DNA of 64,000 nt, taken from Sinohyriopsis cumingii (taxonomy: Eukaryota > Mollusca > Bivalvia > Unionida > Unionidae). Positions 34,704 through 47,150 of the stretch are shown piece after piece. Every line of letters starts with the position of its first letter. Position 1 is the stretch's first letter. Where the stretch lies: the NCBI GenBank assembly GCA_028554795.2, contig CM068829.1, positions 134,349,079 to 134,413,078 of the forward strand, given 5' to 3'. The notes under the pieces are model-generated. The model worked only from the letters and a program-made list of their open reading frames with translations. It ran no database searches and had not been told where the DNA came from. Both the position numbers and the translations under genes were made by a program.

Positions 34704-34899
34704 AAGAAGTTCATGAGTGCGTTTGATGGTCAAGAAGTTTGCGCTATTTGACTGGTCTTAGACATGAAGAAAAGATGCACATCTGAAGCAACACAGACTC
34801 TTGGTTTGATAGCCAATGATCCTTGCATATACAGGCTGCGGGATTGAACGTAGAGCCGCAGAGTATCAAAGGAAGTTTCCATCAAAATGAGTAATAATA

Positions 34900-35075
34900 G
34901 TAGTAGTAGTCGTACAAATATAGAAGTAGTAGAGACAGCTGTATTATATTAGTAATACAGATAGCTGCAGCAGTAGCAAACGTAGCAGCAGCAGTAGTAG
35001 TAATTCTCACAGTTATGCCAGTTGTTAATAGTGAAGCAACAAGAAATATATAAAAGGCAGAATGGAAATATTCAT
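34900..35075 (-). pseudogene. Relic of the signal-peptide exon (A' copy)
   Basis: The minus strand retains an ATG at about 35,073 and the nucleotide pattern of the exon at 8,491 (tttcttgttgct, aactggcataactgtgag). A net 2-base insertion within the first 20 codons creates an early stop. Thr/Ala codon runs persist downstream. If the Ser/Thr-rich terminal exon at 28,377 belongs to this gene, this unit is non-functional or uses another first exon. Confidence 0.4.
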
Positions 35076-35829
35076 TTCATTAGGGAAGGAACATGAAAGA
35101 AAATGTTTACTTACATTTTTCCCCTCTTGTCGAATTTAAAACTTTATAAAATTGTTCGAATATTAAAATTGTGTTTAATATTTTCTTTACCCGACTGAAC
35201 GGAAATTTCGAAATACCCGATTTATAATCCGAAATATTTAAGCGATATACTTTGCATATTTGATATATACTCGTCTGGTATTTGCTGATAAAAGAACCAA
35301 TGGGAACGTTGATATCTGACTACATTAATCGTAAACATTTTCTCTACAGTGTTTACAACATTATCTCAGTTACTTTAACTTTTTAGATTGAACTTGTTGA
35401 TACGTGTGCTCGATGTTCGCCTACCATAAACACCGTGTGTACCTGGTAATTTTTTTTATCGTAGGGTTTTCATTTATAATTAAAAAATCTAAGCATGACG
35501 ATAAGTTTTTTGTTTAACAGGGAACTATCATTATGTTAGGGATTCAAATTGTCAGCTTCAAGGGCCTGAAGGGGACTTAAAGGCGGATTTAGGGGTTACA
35601 AAATTGTATGTGGAAAACGGTCCTTTCTATATGACCTTGACATGAATTTGTGCCTTAGTATTACATCATGTATTTATACTATTCCTGGAATTTTAAAATA
35701 AAAATGTATATTGCCTGAGCGTTTAATGTAAACAGCAATACGGCAAATATATTGTAAAGGTGTTTTAACAACCGACGAGTTTCTCTCCACTGGAATAGTA
35801 TTTACAGATTAGAACAATTTGGCAATAAT

Positions 35830-35879
35830 GAGAGAGAGAGTGAGAGAGAGAGAGAGAGAGAGAGGGAGGGAGAGAGAGA
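35830..35879. repeat. (GA)n microsatellite
   Basis: Interrupted GA run, longer than its counterpart at 9,213-9,236. Confidence 0.95.
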
Positions 35880-36239
35880 TGTAATTCTAAAGTAAGGGAG
35901 TTTTTAATTCATACACGAAGGCCATATGTTTATTAAACAATTGGAATGTCGGTCAAATGATACGCAAAATGTACACTTTAACACAAGTTAGTAAAAATAA
36001 TGGTTTCTAGGGATGTCAATCGTTTCGTAACCAGATCGTTTCGTTTTGAATCCGGGATGTTTTGTTTTGTACAAAAGTTACTACTTATTATTATGGAGTT
36101 GAACTTTTAATTTTGATATACAAAAGGTGTTAGAGGAATTATATATTTTTGCACAACTAGTAGCAAAATATCCAGGAATCTGATAGTACCTAATGAGATA
36201 CTGGAAGGCTGTTCCAGTCTTTATTTGTATATAAATCTA

Positions 36240-37839
36240 AGTGGCGAAAATGGAACCGGGTACAGATGGGTGATTAAGAGGAATTCTGCCTGGTACAAAC
36301 TAGTTATCAAACAGGCTTACAGCTCCTGGACAATGGTTGGTTTTCTATCGCAAACTGCACCAGTTCCAAGTCTTGTTATCTTTGGCTTTTGACAGTATTG
36401 GAATACCCTTCGCTGGCATTAAGCTTGCGTTTACTACATTTTTGTTCCCAGCTGTACAACGTGGTAACTAGTAGGGCATTAGGATCAATACCGTCTGTAA
36501 GACCTTCCATGGAACTGTCAGCGAGTCTTCACCAACACGCAGTGGTATTTGGAACAACCGGTTACTGATGTCGAACGTGTTGTCGACTACAAAGTTGTCT
36601 GCCCGTGGGTCTGAGTCCGATTCGATGTCCTGGAATATCTGTTTGTTGCGGGTGACCTGAACCTAAGGACCTAGGAGACACCGGCTGGTCTAAATTTAAG
36701 GCAGCACAATGACAGGCGTGTAAAGTATAATGAAAGGGGTACAAACATAAAACTATACAAAAATAATGATCCTAAAGACCATTTACCTACTGACAATAAA
36801 AAACAGAATGTTTAACAAAAATTAACGGAGTCGCAACTATCGCGCTTAGGCTACACACCTTTGGAATATAATACTTAGCTGTTCACAGGTTTAATGCAGA
36901 TGTTGGATGGTGTTGATAGTTAAAAATGCATGAACACACCTCAGTGTAGGACAAGTCGTGCTATCGATCCCGTTTGGTCGTTTGAAACTTACCGCTTGGC
37001 TGACCAGTTCGACATCTAGGGCCAGCCGTCTGTGCACAATCTTTCTGGAGGCTTCCATCGCGTGGAGCTGTAAGTTATACCACCTGATACTTGGTCTTTT
37101 CAAATCTCGGTGAGGTACTTTTCAAGTTGCCGAAACAGGTCCTGTGGTATCCAGATGTGACCGCAGGCATGCGACTTGATTACGTCAGCCGCAATCCATT
37201 TCGTTTGTGTCCAAGCAAGAGGGACTCTCCTCGAGGAGACGGAATACCCCTAACCTGTGATGGTCGCTGAGTATGGTGGCCATGATATGCCAGAACACTT
37301 TTCTTCTGGAGACACTCTGGGTATATTTCGTGTCGTTATTCCTTTCCATGCGTCTTCACCTTGACTTTCTTGATAATGGTACTGACGGAGTACGGGATCA
37401 AATACCACTTGGTGCGTAGGCCCACCATTTCAGTTAGCTGGATATCGTCGCATTCGTCATTAAACTTTGCTAAAACATTCATAATGGCGTCGCTTCGAAA
37501 GAGGTGTCCACGTGGGTTGTCGCTTGGGTCCTACAGAGGGGCATTCACGGCCATGTTCAGGTACAGGTCCTCCGTTTTTAAGCAAGACCTTTTAGCGCCG
37601 CAGTTTTTATTGCCGGCCGTTTTGGCTCTGGATTAATTGCTCATACACTGCGTCGCGCCCCTTTTGAATGACTCTAATCCAAATGTTAGGGTGATCCATC
37701 CCAAATTCTTCTTGGAATCTTTGACGGGCAGCTTCAACGGAAGGGCATGAGCCAGGCCAAATGTTTTCTATTTGATCACTCCAGTTGATATTTGAGTGTT
37801 TACCAAAAATCAAAATGCGATTTTCATGTTGTTTGCCTG
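36240..37839 (-). pseudogene. Spliced pseudogene X of unknown family
   Basis: The minus strand shows an acceptor (ttttcattcag) just above 37,839 followed in frame by KQHENRILIFGKHSNINW, WPGSCPSVEAARQRFQEEF and IRVIQKGRDAVYEQLIQSQ. After a stop and frame changes come LRTKWYLIPYSVSTIIKKV, KSHACGHIWIPQDLF and HAMEASRKIVHRRLALDVEL, then a consensus donor GCG/gtaagt at 36,993. A second exon starts after an acceptor at 36,656 with VTRNKQIFQDIESDSDPRA, FVVDNTFDISNRLFQIPLRV and DSLTVPWKVLQ, and decays towards 36,240. Intact splice signals with a broken frame suggest a former cellular or long-resident gene, not an intronless insertion. An older copy of exon 2 survives at 12,960-13,137. I recognise no domain. 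Confidence 0.6.
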
Positions 37840-38439
37840 AATGAAAAGTAGAAATTAATCCACTCGATCATGTGCTACTTCCAACATTCGATATGAGCTA
37901 GGTATAACAATTGATACGCGAACGGTAGGTTGTAGGGGAACGGCTTATATTTTTTTTCTACATCGTTAGATAACTTCCCGAATATAATCTTTTTAGGCAT
38001 TTCCCCTTGAATCGCAAGGGAGATTAGGTTACTTGAATATAGTTATTGAATTGTTAAGGAAGAATGCATTCTATTAGCAAATAAAGACGGTAAAGTGTTA
38101 AAATCAATATATCTTTGATGCAGCTCCGAGCTAGTACCAAACTAGCCGGTGCCAAAATAGCTGGCTTTCCGACCTTTGCTTCTGTTGATAAAGATCCTTG
38201 ACTTGAAACCGAGATAAGGGGATTCGAATAAAAAGAATTCTAAGTAGGGGGTTATGCATAGCAAACTTTGGACATAATCGGTTCACGCTTAATGTTGCTG
38301 GTATCTACAAGGACCCTTCATTTTTTCGGATGGTCTTCACTGCACTTCCACGATACTTCTTTAGGGGTTCAAACATATCTTTGGGTGCAAACTTTCAAGG
38401 AACGACCCATTTGAAGATCAATGTTTAGAGGCGCACATT

Positions 38440-41430
38440 AGGGTCCATTCATAATCATATATTTAGCTCTTTATTTCTTCTAAATCGGCTCGACGAATCT
38501 TGTTTGGACTTTCTGGATAGTTGGACTACATCCCAAACTAAAAACTACCAAAGGCCGTTGAAATCAAAATCAAAAGTAGTGTTTCAGATACTACAAATCG
38601 TTGTTAGAATTTAGCCACATTGTACGTGTTTGTCATACCCGCTACCCTTTATTTGCCCCTTATATCGGTGATACCACTCCATGAAATTCGTCAAAACTTC
38701 ATTTCGTGAGGACTTCTTTTGTGAATCGAAAATATCCGCAGAGGTACGATTTCAAAGGGCTCATATTTATACTACAGCTTTCATCTTCTTACAGCCGGTG
38801 ACATGCAAAGTATATTAACGAACGATCCATTTTTAAAAAATCATTTTTTATGGGTGCTCCGTAGGGTTCATACATTAATTCAACGGGTTACCTCCTTGTG
38901 GTCATTGTTTTACATAGCCATATATATTGCTTCCTTTTCTTCCAAATCGGCTTTAGGATGCACGTTTGCAATTGTTCGAGTAGTCACTGGGAAAGAACTG
39001 TTGAAAACAAAATTCTCTACGCATGGGTTGAGATTTTTAAAAAGGTGATAGAATCGATAAAAGTTCACGTGATTTTCATACCCCGTACCTTAAAGTTGCC
39101 CTTTACTTAGATCAATCCTCGCGATGATATTTCTCAAGACTAGTTTTTATCCACAGCGGTAAAATCTCAAACAAAGGTCAGTGTAAACATTTTTAATGGC
39201 ATTAAACTTCTAGCTCATATGTACCCCCTTTTTCTCTCAAAATCGGCTGAAAAATTTTTCTTCCACTTTTCGCTAATATTGCCACATATCACTATCTAGA
39301 AAATGCTAAACATGGGGTTAAATCAAAAGTTTGCAACTTGGGGTTAACACATTGCAAAGTTTAGATAAACTATTTCCACACAGTACCGGTTTAATTTTGG
39401 CGGTATCCATACAGATCCTCGACTCTCACTTTCTGATTGCTCTCAACGAACACATCCCGAAATAAAATAGCCAGGAATAATCCATTTCGACATTTTTGTA
39501 GGGGTGGACTGAAGTATCATTATTAGGATTTATTTAGTATTGTTCCTATGGGATTTGTTATACGTACCATATATTTAGCTCCATATCTCTCAAAATCTGT
39601 TCATTTTCGATAAAGGTTTGCAACTGTTGGAACATACCAATACATCAAAACGCTCAAAAGGTCGTTGAAAGTCAACATCCATTAAATAGAAATTCCGTAC
39701 AGATTATTGTTAGAGTCTATCCACAATGTACCTGCATTTCAGGTACCCATAACAATCGCTTATTTCTCTGATTCCGTTCGACAACAAGACTTCTTTCGTG
39801 GTCAACAGCATCGCTAGATATTAAAATCAAATGAAGGGTCCATGTCAAAATTCTCTAAGGAGGGGACTCTATGGCTCAGATATATACGTAAGATACCATC
39901 CCCTTACAAGGAGCGATACATGCCATATGTTTGGCTCCATTTTTCTCGAAATCGGTTGACTTTTATATACAGCGTGTGCTTATATTGAAAAATATGGACC
40001 TTTTACAACTTACAATCATGGACAAATGTTAGCTATGTAAACATTCTATTTATATAGAATGTTTACAAAGCATTTGAGTTTGATACATTCTAGGCTCAGT
40101 CTTGTTTATAATTAGACTTAAATTTTCCTTTCAAATGGTTCAAATCTAGGTCAAATACAAGTGTGTATAAACATAGATTTGATTCATTCATGTCCTATAC
40201 CAGTCTATTGGAACCCATGGTCAGAGTATGCAGTTGTATTGTTTACAGGAGATATAATTCGAGAGTAATTAATAATTTTTTAGTCTTAAATTTTATTACA
40301 GCGTGAAGTGAAACAAACAATTAAATTAAAACCAACAAGCAATTGTTTCCTCTACAATACGATCAGTTGCTGTCACCGAACATTCTCATTACTAATTTTG
40401 GTGGTCTAACATATCCCTTGATACAAAATGTCATAGAACGATCCATGCCAAAATCTTTTTAGGGGTGCACTGTAGGATTCATACATGGAATTACGCGATA
40501 ATCTCGTTGTGGGCTTTGCTATACCTACCGTATATTTAGTTAACTATTTCTTGAAATCGGAACAACGAATTGTCTTTGAACTTTTGCTACTGTTGGAGCC
40601 ACTCGCTTTCTTAAAACTGTTAAAGAGGCACTAAATTAAAGTTCCTGTAGGAAAGGGTTCAGCAAGGAAAAACAGTTGTTAGAGTCGTTTCACATGCATT
40701 TCATATCCGGTGCAGAGAAGCTGTCTTTTCTTTCGCTCATTCCTCTCCACCAAATTCTTCCGTTTGTGGGTCGATATTATCGCTAGAGACGAAATGTCCA
40801 TGTCAAAGTTCATTAAGTAGGGAATGTTAAAGATTATATGTATACGTAAGATTTAATCCCCTTGCCACCTATGTTTTAGCTCAACCTACCGTTGTATTTG
40901 TATGACCCATATCTCCAAATTGGCCCAGCGAATGTTCTCTAAACTTATTGTGCTGTTGGAAGTGGTGTCAAGCTAGAAACCGTTTACAACACGTGGATAT
41001 CCTCGTTCCAAATTGTATCGGTTTTATATTGCCTGTATCACAAGAACCCCTCATATTTCTCAGATAGCTCTTGACGAACTTCATCGATACTTCTTTTTGG
41101 GGTCTAACATATCCCAGAATAGAAATTCCCATAGGAACATCCATGTCAAAACGATCTGAGGAAGGGCGGTTTGGATCCAATCGAGGGTTTGTGAATTTGT
41201 CCGCCTTCTTTCTTTGTTATAGCTTCCATGGATTTCCCCCCGTATTTATCAAAATTAGCTCTACGAATTCTGTAATTGTTTCCTTCGATTGGGGCAGATC
41301 CCAAACTAGAAACTTCCATAGGGTGGATGCAACCAAATCGTTTAAGTAGGGATTCAATTGGTGGAAATTCTTGATAGAATCGGATCATAATGCACCTACT
41401 TTGCATAGCGGGAACCAATTAGGACCTAGT
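38440..41430 (+). repeat. Field of degenerate long-period tandem repeats
   Basis: A motif close to catatatttagctcc...tctcaaaatcggct returns at about 38,455, 38,918, 39,212, 39,575, 39,925, 40,530, 40,900 and 41,225. Partner motifs recur too: ccatgtcaaaa followed by ggggtgcactgtagg (38,820, 39,485, 40,440), tatacgtaagat (39,885, 40,843), and acatatccc after ggggt (38,370, 40,410, 41,105). Spacing of 300-950 bp suggests an old complex satellite with internal deletions. No coding content was recognised. Confidence 0.65.
40036..40067. other. Perfect 14-bp stem palindrome
   Basis: tgtaaacattctat and its exact reverse complement are separated by ttat. It lies between units of the degenerate repeat field. 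The half-site tgtaaaca is also a forkhead-type motif, which could be chance. Confidence 0.85.
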
Positions 41431-41439
41431 TTTTATAAT

Positions 41440-43160
41440 TTGTTGTATCAGTTTGCGTAGCTGTTTATAGGGTGAGGTATCAGCAACTACTTAACATTAA
41501 TATACACAACTTGTATACAAAAACATTTATAAGACCTGCCGCATATGTTCCACGTTATGTGTGTGTCTTCAGGTGTCTGTTCCACTGAGCATCACTGATT
41601 TGACATTGCGTTGAATTGTTTTATAGTTAGTCACCACCATGTCCTGGAAACGCTAAAAATACACGAATTGGAATATCACAAGGGACTCCGTCCCACAGAC
41701 CCCTCTCGCTCCCCTTAAACGATACTAAACAATATTTTTCTATCTGCGCTTGATTATCATATTGGTTAGTTAGGAACTATCTTGCAAACAGCCATCATGG
41801 TTCAGTTGATTTTATGGACAGGCCGCCTTACATTAAGTAAGAAAAAATAAAACAAATAAAGACATGCATGTTCAGTTTTGTCCTACATATTTTTGGAAAC
41901 GTATAAATTAATTGTCAATATATGATAAAGAAAACTTTTCAATATTTTTATAATTATTTTAATTTCCAGTTGTAAATAGAATTAAATACGTATATTAAAC
42001 TTCAAATAAGTTTATAATTTGTACTAACAATTTAATAAAACAATAAATCCTGTTGTCCAGATGATGTCTTTAGTTGGTCCTCTCTGTAAATTTTCAGAAA
42101 TCCGATTTATGGTTAATGTTTTTAAAATGAAAATGAAGTTAGAAAACACATACTTTCAGAACTACTTTGATTGTATCATCAACGTCAAAGTTTTTCCTTC
42201 TTTACTAGTCGTCTGAGGAGGTCTTCTCCGGTTTGTTTAGAAAAGAAGAAAGAGACGTAGAAAAGGATATCAGCATGCAATGGTGCGAGTGTAATAAAAT
42301 GGCTATAACGTGCACCCCTTTGGCATCTGGGAAGTTTCAAGAATAATACACATAATTGTATATTGCAGTTTGCATTCCTTAAATATTTCTATGCTAATGA
42401 TATATATATTATAGTTATGATATATCTTCAGTTACAATATATAATTATTTACGTAATATGCTAGGTTTTGGAATTTGAAAGCTTAAATTTGCCAGACTAA
42501 TAAAGATACTGTAAAGACGAGATAACATGCAAAATGAACATTTATTAAAACGGTTTAGAACAGTATTGATGCGAATATTCAACTGTGTATATCAAAACTT
42601 CAACGTGATTTTTCTTATGGCAGTATTTTTGGTAGGAACGTTTTCAAGTGATATGAAGAACACGAATTTCTTCCATCAAAATTCAAATATTGAAAACTAT
42701 CAAAACAAATTAATTTAGATGTAAAATGTGTTAATAACATGTTAAAGTATACAATACATAGCTGGAAAGATTATGTAACAAACCAGGACAGAATGAGTCA
42801 TGCCCTGATTGGTCTTGAATGTCGAAAATTGATCATTGTGTTTGAGAGATGTACTTTTTGCGGGATAAATAAAGCACATATACATCATAAATACTGTACA
42901 TTGTAATTCTCAGATTTATTTTACATAAAATAGAATGCAAATAATGTGAGCGTTTCTAAGGTGTAAATATAGCTTTCACCGAAATTTGGCAGTGAAGACA
43001 GTGCATGTGATATTTTAATTTAGGCTTGCAGATCTTCCAATCCCACTATCAAACTGTCACCTGAAAATACAGAAAATTTGTTTTCCTTCGTGAGATTTCA
43101 TAAAAATTAGAAACACTTTTTAAATCCTAATTTACACTGAGACGTATTCTCGAAAGGTTT
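41440..43160. other. AT-rich stretch; no gene established
   Basis: One plus-strand frame (42,527-42,718, 63 codons, with the hydrophobic core FNVIFLMAVFLVGTF) could be a small membrane protein. It has no supporting homology, splice or poly(A) evidence. Confidence 0.3.
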
Positions 43161-43169
43161 ATTTAATCA

Positions 43170-43213
43170 CGCGATAATAATAATAATACTAATAACAATA
43201 ATAATAATAATAG

Positions 43214-43245
<32 letters not shown>

Positions 43246-43335
43246 TTAATAATAATAATAATACTAATAATACCAGTACTAATAATAACAAGAAGAAGAA
43301 GCTGAAGCTAAAGATGAAGAAGAAGAAGAAGAATT
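43170..43335. repeat. Compound trinucleotide microsatellite (TAA, GAT, GAA)
   Basis: Successive runs of taa, gat and gaa/gaag. The Leu/Ser/Phe frame on the minus strand is an artefact. Confidence 0.97.
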
Positions 43336-43725
43336 CAGTCGACTGCAACCCAGTAGCATCATCAGGTTATATTTGTTCTTACATTTTCAAAGGTATATGA
43401 CATTCTGTTTCTGTTTACATCGCATCTTAAATGTAACGTTTTGACCGAAATGTTCTAAACAAAACATCACCTGGAACTTGTACATTACACATCACAAGTT
43501 TGTCAGATCATTAATGATAAAGCATTTATTGAAATATAAAGAAAGTAAAATTCAAGTACAATGTATAATAAAATGATGATTGATTAATATCAGTATTACA
43601 GTATTGATTTGTAGCGATCTGTACAATATTGATTTGTAATAATATGTACAATTTTGATTTGGAATGAGCTCGTCTATGTTGTGTTGAAAAATCTGAATCT
43701 GACTTGACACTTTCTGTGTCTCGTT

Positions 43726-44121
43726 TCAGTTTATCAACGCAACATAAACTCGCACAATAAATCCACAACGAAATAGATCGAGGACACCGTTTAATAAAAA
43801 CGTGTATATAAATGCTTCTAACGAGTCTAAACCATGCCCACGTCTGAATACAATCGATTCACACCAATCTGTCAAATTTTCCAAAATTTCCGCTTTAGCC
43901 CTAAAGTATCCCTTCAAGGAAAGCTTGGTTAATTCACGATCACCAATTTGTCTCGTGCACAGCAACATGATATGACAATATAACCATGAGGGATGGCTTT
44001 CAGTTTTGCGTGTCTGTAATATATAATGCAGAGACGCAGACATATCATTTAGTTGTCCAGCTAAAACGGATTTATGTATTTGTTTCAAGTTTTGAAAGTC
44101 TAATAATATTGTTAGATCCAT
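43726..44121 (-). CDS. Hypothetical 131-residue protein, best intact gene candidate
   Basis: The minus-strand ATG at 44,121, with an in-frame TGA two codons upstream, opens 131 codons of well-mixed composition: MDLTILLDFQNLKQIHKSV, QLNDMSASLHYILQTRK, HPSWLYCHIMLLCTRQIGD, LKGYFRAKAEILENLTDWC. The end is a hydrophobic LEAFIYTFLLNGVLDLF, GFIVRVYVALIN. An AATAAA poly(A) signal lies downstream at 43,525-43,530 on the same strand. A neighbouring frame just after the stop (VDKLKRDTESVKSDSDFS) looks protein-like, so the true gene may be longer, with a frameshift or a splice near 43,740. The composition, helical with a hydrophobic C-terminus, is all that can be said about function. Confidence 0.5.
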   Translation of the reverse strand: MDLTILLDFQNLKQIHKSVLAGQLNDMSASLHYILQTRKTESHPSWLYCHIMLLCTRQIGDRELTKLSLKGYFRAKAEILENLTDWCESIVFRRGHGLDSLEAFIYTFLLNGVLDLFRCGFIVRVYVALIN

Positions 44122-46357
44122 TCTTCACGTTCGTTTGTTATCTTCGAAAACAAAGGTGAATGTTGAGATTCAGAGCCATGATTTCTCGTGAAACAAAGAA
44201 TGTACGTTGAAACACCGATTTAACTTCCGGATTATCAAAAAGGCCTTATTATTCACTGTTAATTGTTGCCGATACACACAAAGACAACCACACCATCAGC
44301 TCATATTCTAACGAATAAACAATTACCTTTAAATCCATACCAAGAATGCTTAAATCTAACTCTTGTATCTCGACCAAAAATAGACAGGAAACAAATTCTC
44401 TTCTAACAGAGAGTATTAGACGAAAGGGGCCATAACTCCTTCTATTTCACATAACAATGCAAAAACTCTTCATTTTCAAATGACTATGCACAAAGTCATC
44501 ATATTTAACATGACTATGGAAAAGGTCCTCACATTCAACATAACTATGTAAAAAGGTTAATAGAGAAGAAACATGCTGTGGTCATACGATGGTGGCATGG
44601 GGGTCGAAGGTTAGGATATAAGTAAGAGTAATTTTTAAATTCAAAACAAAGTCGGGGTGACAATAGGGTATAGTTGTTCTTATCATGTTAGAATTGTGAA
44701 GATCTAATTTGATACTTTGTTAGTCAGGATGCGTATCGGATACAACCATATGGCATATAATAATGACATTAAATATTCATAACGGTACGACAATTTGAAT
44801 ACCAAATGGGTGAAAGAGCAACGTTTACCTAGGTTAAGACCCGAACAATGTCTTTGCAAGTGGATAATAAAGACACCCAAATTGTGATCCGCGTTGATCC
44901 GCATAGACAACATATTGTAATGTATATCTTTATTATGTGTGTTAATTTCGTGTTTATAGAATGAAAATATCATTAACTAAATTACATATTAAATAGCTAA
45001 TACCATATAGTTGTTGATTTGTACTCTTGGATGAGGTCATTTCGCTTCAGTAACCACATTATAGTTTCAGGTTAGGATAAACATTTGAATTTTGCCTTTA
45101 GACCTTGGAGGCTGTAGAAGGAATTTTAATGACGAATTGAATGGGATCTTACTAGGAAAATGCAGGCAACCCAGTTCCTGATTGGCTAGCTGTTAAAGCA
45201 CTTGAACGTGTTGAAAGATTTCACTTCAAGATGGTTATTTGAGACTGCGTCTTAGCTTTTCATATAATGGGTAACCGACTGAAAATTGTTTTAATCTCGG
45301 TTATTTAATTTATTTTTTAATCTCAGTTATTCATTGGAATCCCAGATTGCTCATACGGTTTGATTTAGTAATTATTTTCGAATTACTGTGAATTCATTTA
45401 AAGATATTTTGAATTACATCATTCTGATATGTCAAGACTGTTAGCACATTTAGATAAAGTATTTATCATATTTTTCAGTAATAAGCAATCCGCACCCGTT
45501 TAAATCCAGCTTGTTAATCAGCAGACTTGCATCCCATCAAGCCTTAAGTTGGCATTTGTTGTTTTCCTACAAATACTTATATCTGAGTAACTGAACTGGT
45601 CTTTCATAAAAAGAACTGACGAAAGTCTGACGGGCTAATCTAATTTCATACCAAACAATCGTTTCTAGTTCTATTCGAGTTCATAATTTCGAATTCAAGC
45701 GCAGTTCTTATCATTGAGTTATATACTTGAGGGCATCTGGCAAACAGTACAAGCTTAAAAGACTGATTGAATTCAAACTAAGCACGCCTGGATTCTGCTT
45801 TCAACAACACATGACCCCAGAAGTTAAATGTAGCGATTCGCATTTTATTTAGAAATTCACCCTGTGTAAAATGCAAAACACGGGAGTAGTACCTTAAGGG
45901 TCCTTAGTCTTTGAAATTAGGTTTCCCCGTCTACTTTAATCCGGTTTTTATTAATTAGAAGGTATAAAAAATTACTTAATTTTTGAAGAGAGTTTTCTTT
46001 CTGAAACCCATGATATTAACATAGTAGATCTGGGGAATTTTGCGGAATGTAGGTATTTTTGCACCGAAAAAGTCCAAAGTAAAATGCCTTCCTGAAATTA
46101 ATGAAAATGCTTGGATTGGACATGATATGACAAACCTTCGATGGAAGATTTATCGCCAGGTAATATGTTTACATGAACAATAATTTTTTAAATAGATGCG
46201 AGTAATAAATGACAATGCTTTCGTATTTAAACTCTGATGAGTATGACGTTTCAGATCATATTTTGCTAATTTGATTTCATCCTATCTCATTTCAAGCTGT
46301 TTGGCCATTGACACATTGACGGATGGTTAGGACAATATACCATAACAGTATAAATAA

Positions 46358-46360
<3 letters not shown>
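44122..46360. other. Non-coding stretch
   Basis: No gene seen. 44,420-44,560 holds three diverged units of about 43 bp (acatgactatggaaaaggtc type). Confidence 0.4.

Positions 46361-46389
<29 letters not shown>
46361..46389. repeat. (GA)n microsatellite
   Basis: Fourteen GA units. Confidence 0.97.
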
Positions 46390-46393
<4 letters not shown>

Positions 46394-46914
46394 TTACTTG
46401 GAAACAAGTCACTGACGAACTTGGGCTCTAAATAAGGTGGTCGTATTATATTACTTATTGACAGTTTGTCCCAGAAAAACATATTTACGCATTTTGTCCC
46501 GTCTTCGTACCAACTTTGGCAAACAATTCAGAAAATATATAGCATTTTCACTTCCTTGTTGGTGATAACTGAAGTTCTGCCTTTTAAAAAAAAGGATAGA
46601 TCATGAGGTGCTATTGGCAATGGGGAAACATTTATCACACACTGCGTACAGAAGTATGCATGTCTATTATCTCGTGGGAAAGAAACATACAGGATATGTA
46701 TTATTTGTATTTCATAGCATATGGATAATTGCTACCATCACCACTACTACTACTATGATAAGTAGTAAGACTTGGTGAGAACTGACGTACTTGTAGTAGC
46801 ATTAGCAGCAATTGTCTCGTATCTTGTATACTAACAAACAAAACATATGTATTACGCTACATAATGTATATTTATACTTCGAGCTCATGTCTTTAATAAT
46901 TGTATACTCATTGC

Positions 46915-47150
46915 CGACCACTCCGGTGGCTTAAGTGGTTAGAGCGCCGGGTCTCGGGTGCGGAAAGTCTCTGGTTCGCTGGTTCGAACCCTGGCCAGGT
47001 CATACAAAAGACTATAAAAATGGTACTAGCTTGGCGCTCCGCATTAAGAGGTTATTAGGACTGGACGGACTGGTGCGAGGATACTGTGACTGGGTGGGAT
47101 ACACAGGTTTATGTTATATTAGCGTCAATTCGATCCATGCATTAAAATGA
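46915..47150 (+). mobile_element. tRNA-derived SINE, family 2
   Basis: A-box tggcttaagtggttagagcg and B-box ggttcgaaccc are followed by a body with actataaaaatggtact, ggcgctccgcattaagagg and tgtgactgggtggga. The same body occurs in reverse at 56,745-56,962. The ends of the tRNA-like head pair over only four bases, so this is a SINE and not a tRNA gene. Confidence 0.85.

Larger units (their letters stand above)
32215..36720 (+). repeat. Segment A' (matches A at 4,190 and A'' at 63,470)
   Basis: Follows B without a break. It is a close match to 63,470-64,000 and a distant match to 4,190-13,180. It carries two family-1 SINEs that are absent from A. A stretch around 33,080-33,480 is present here but not in A. 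Confidence 0.8.

Noticed and set aside
46918..47000. Functional tRNA gene
   Set aside because: A and B boxes are good, but acceptor-stem pairing is only about four bases and a SINE body shared with 56,745-56,962 follows.
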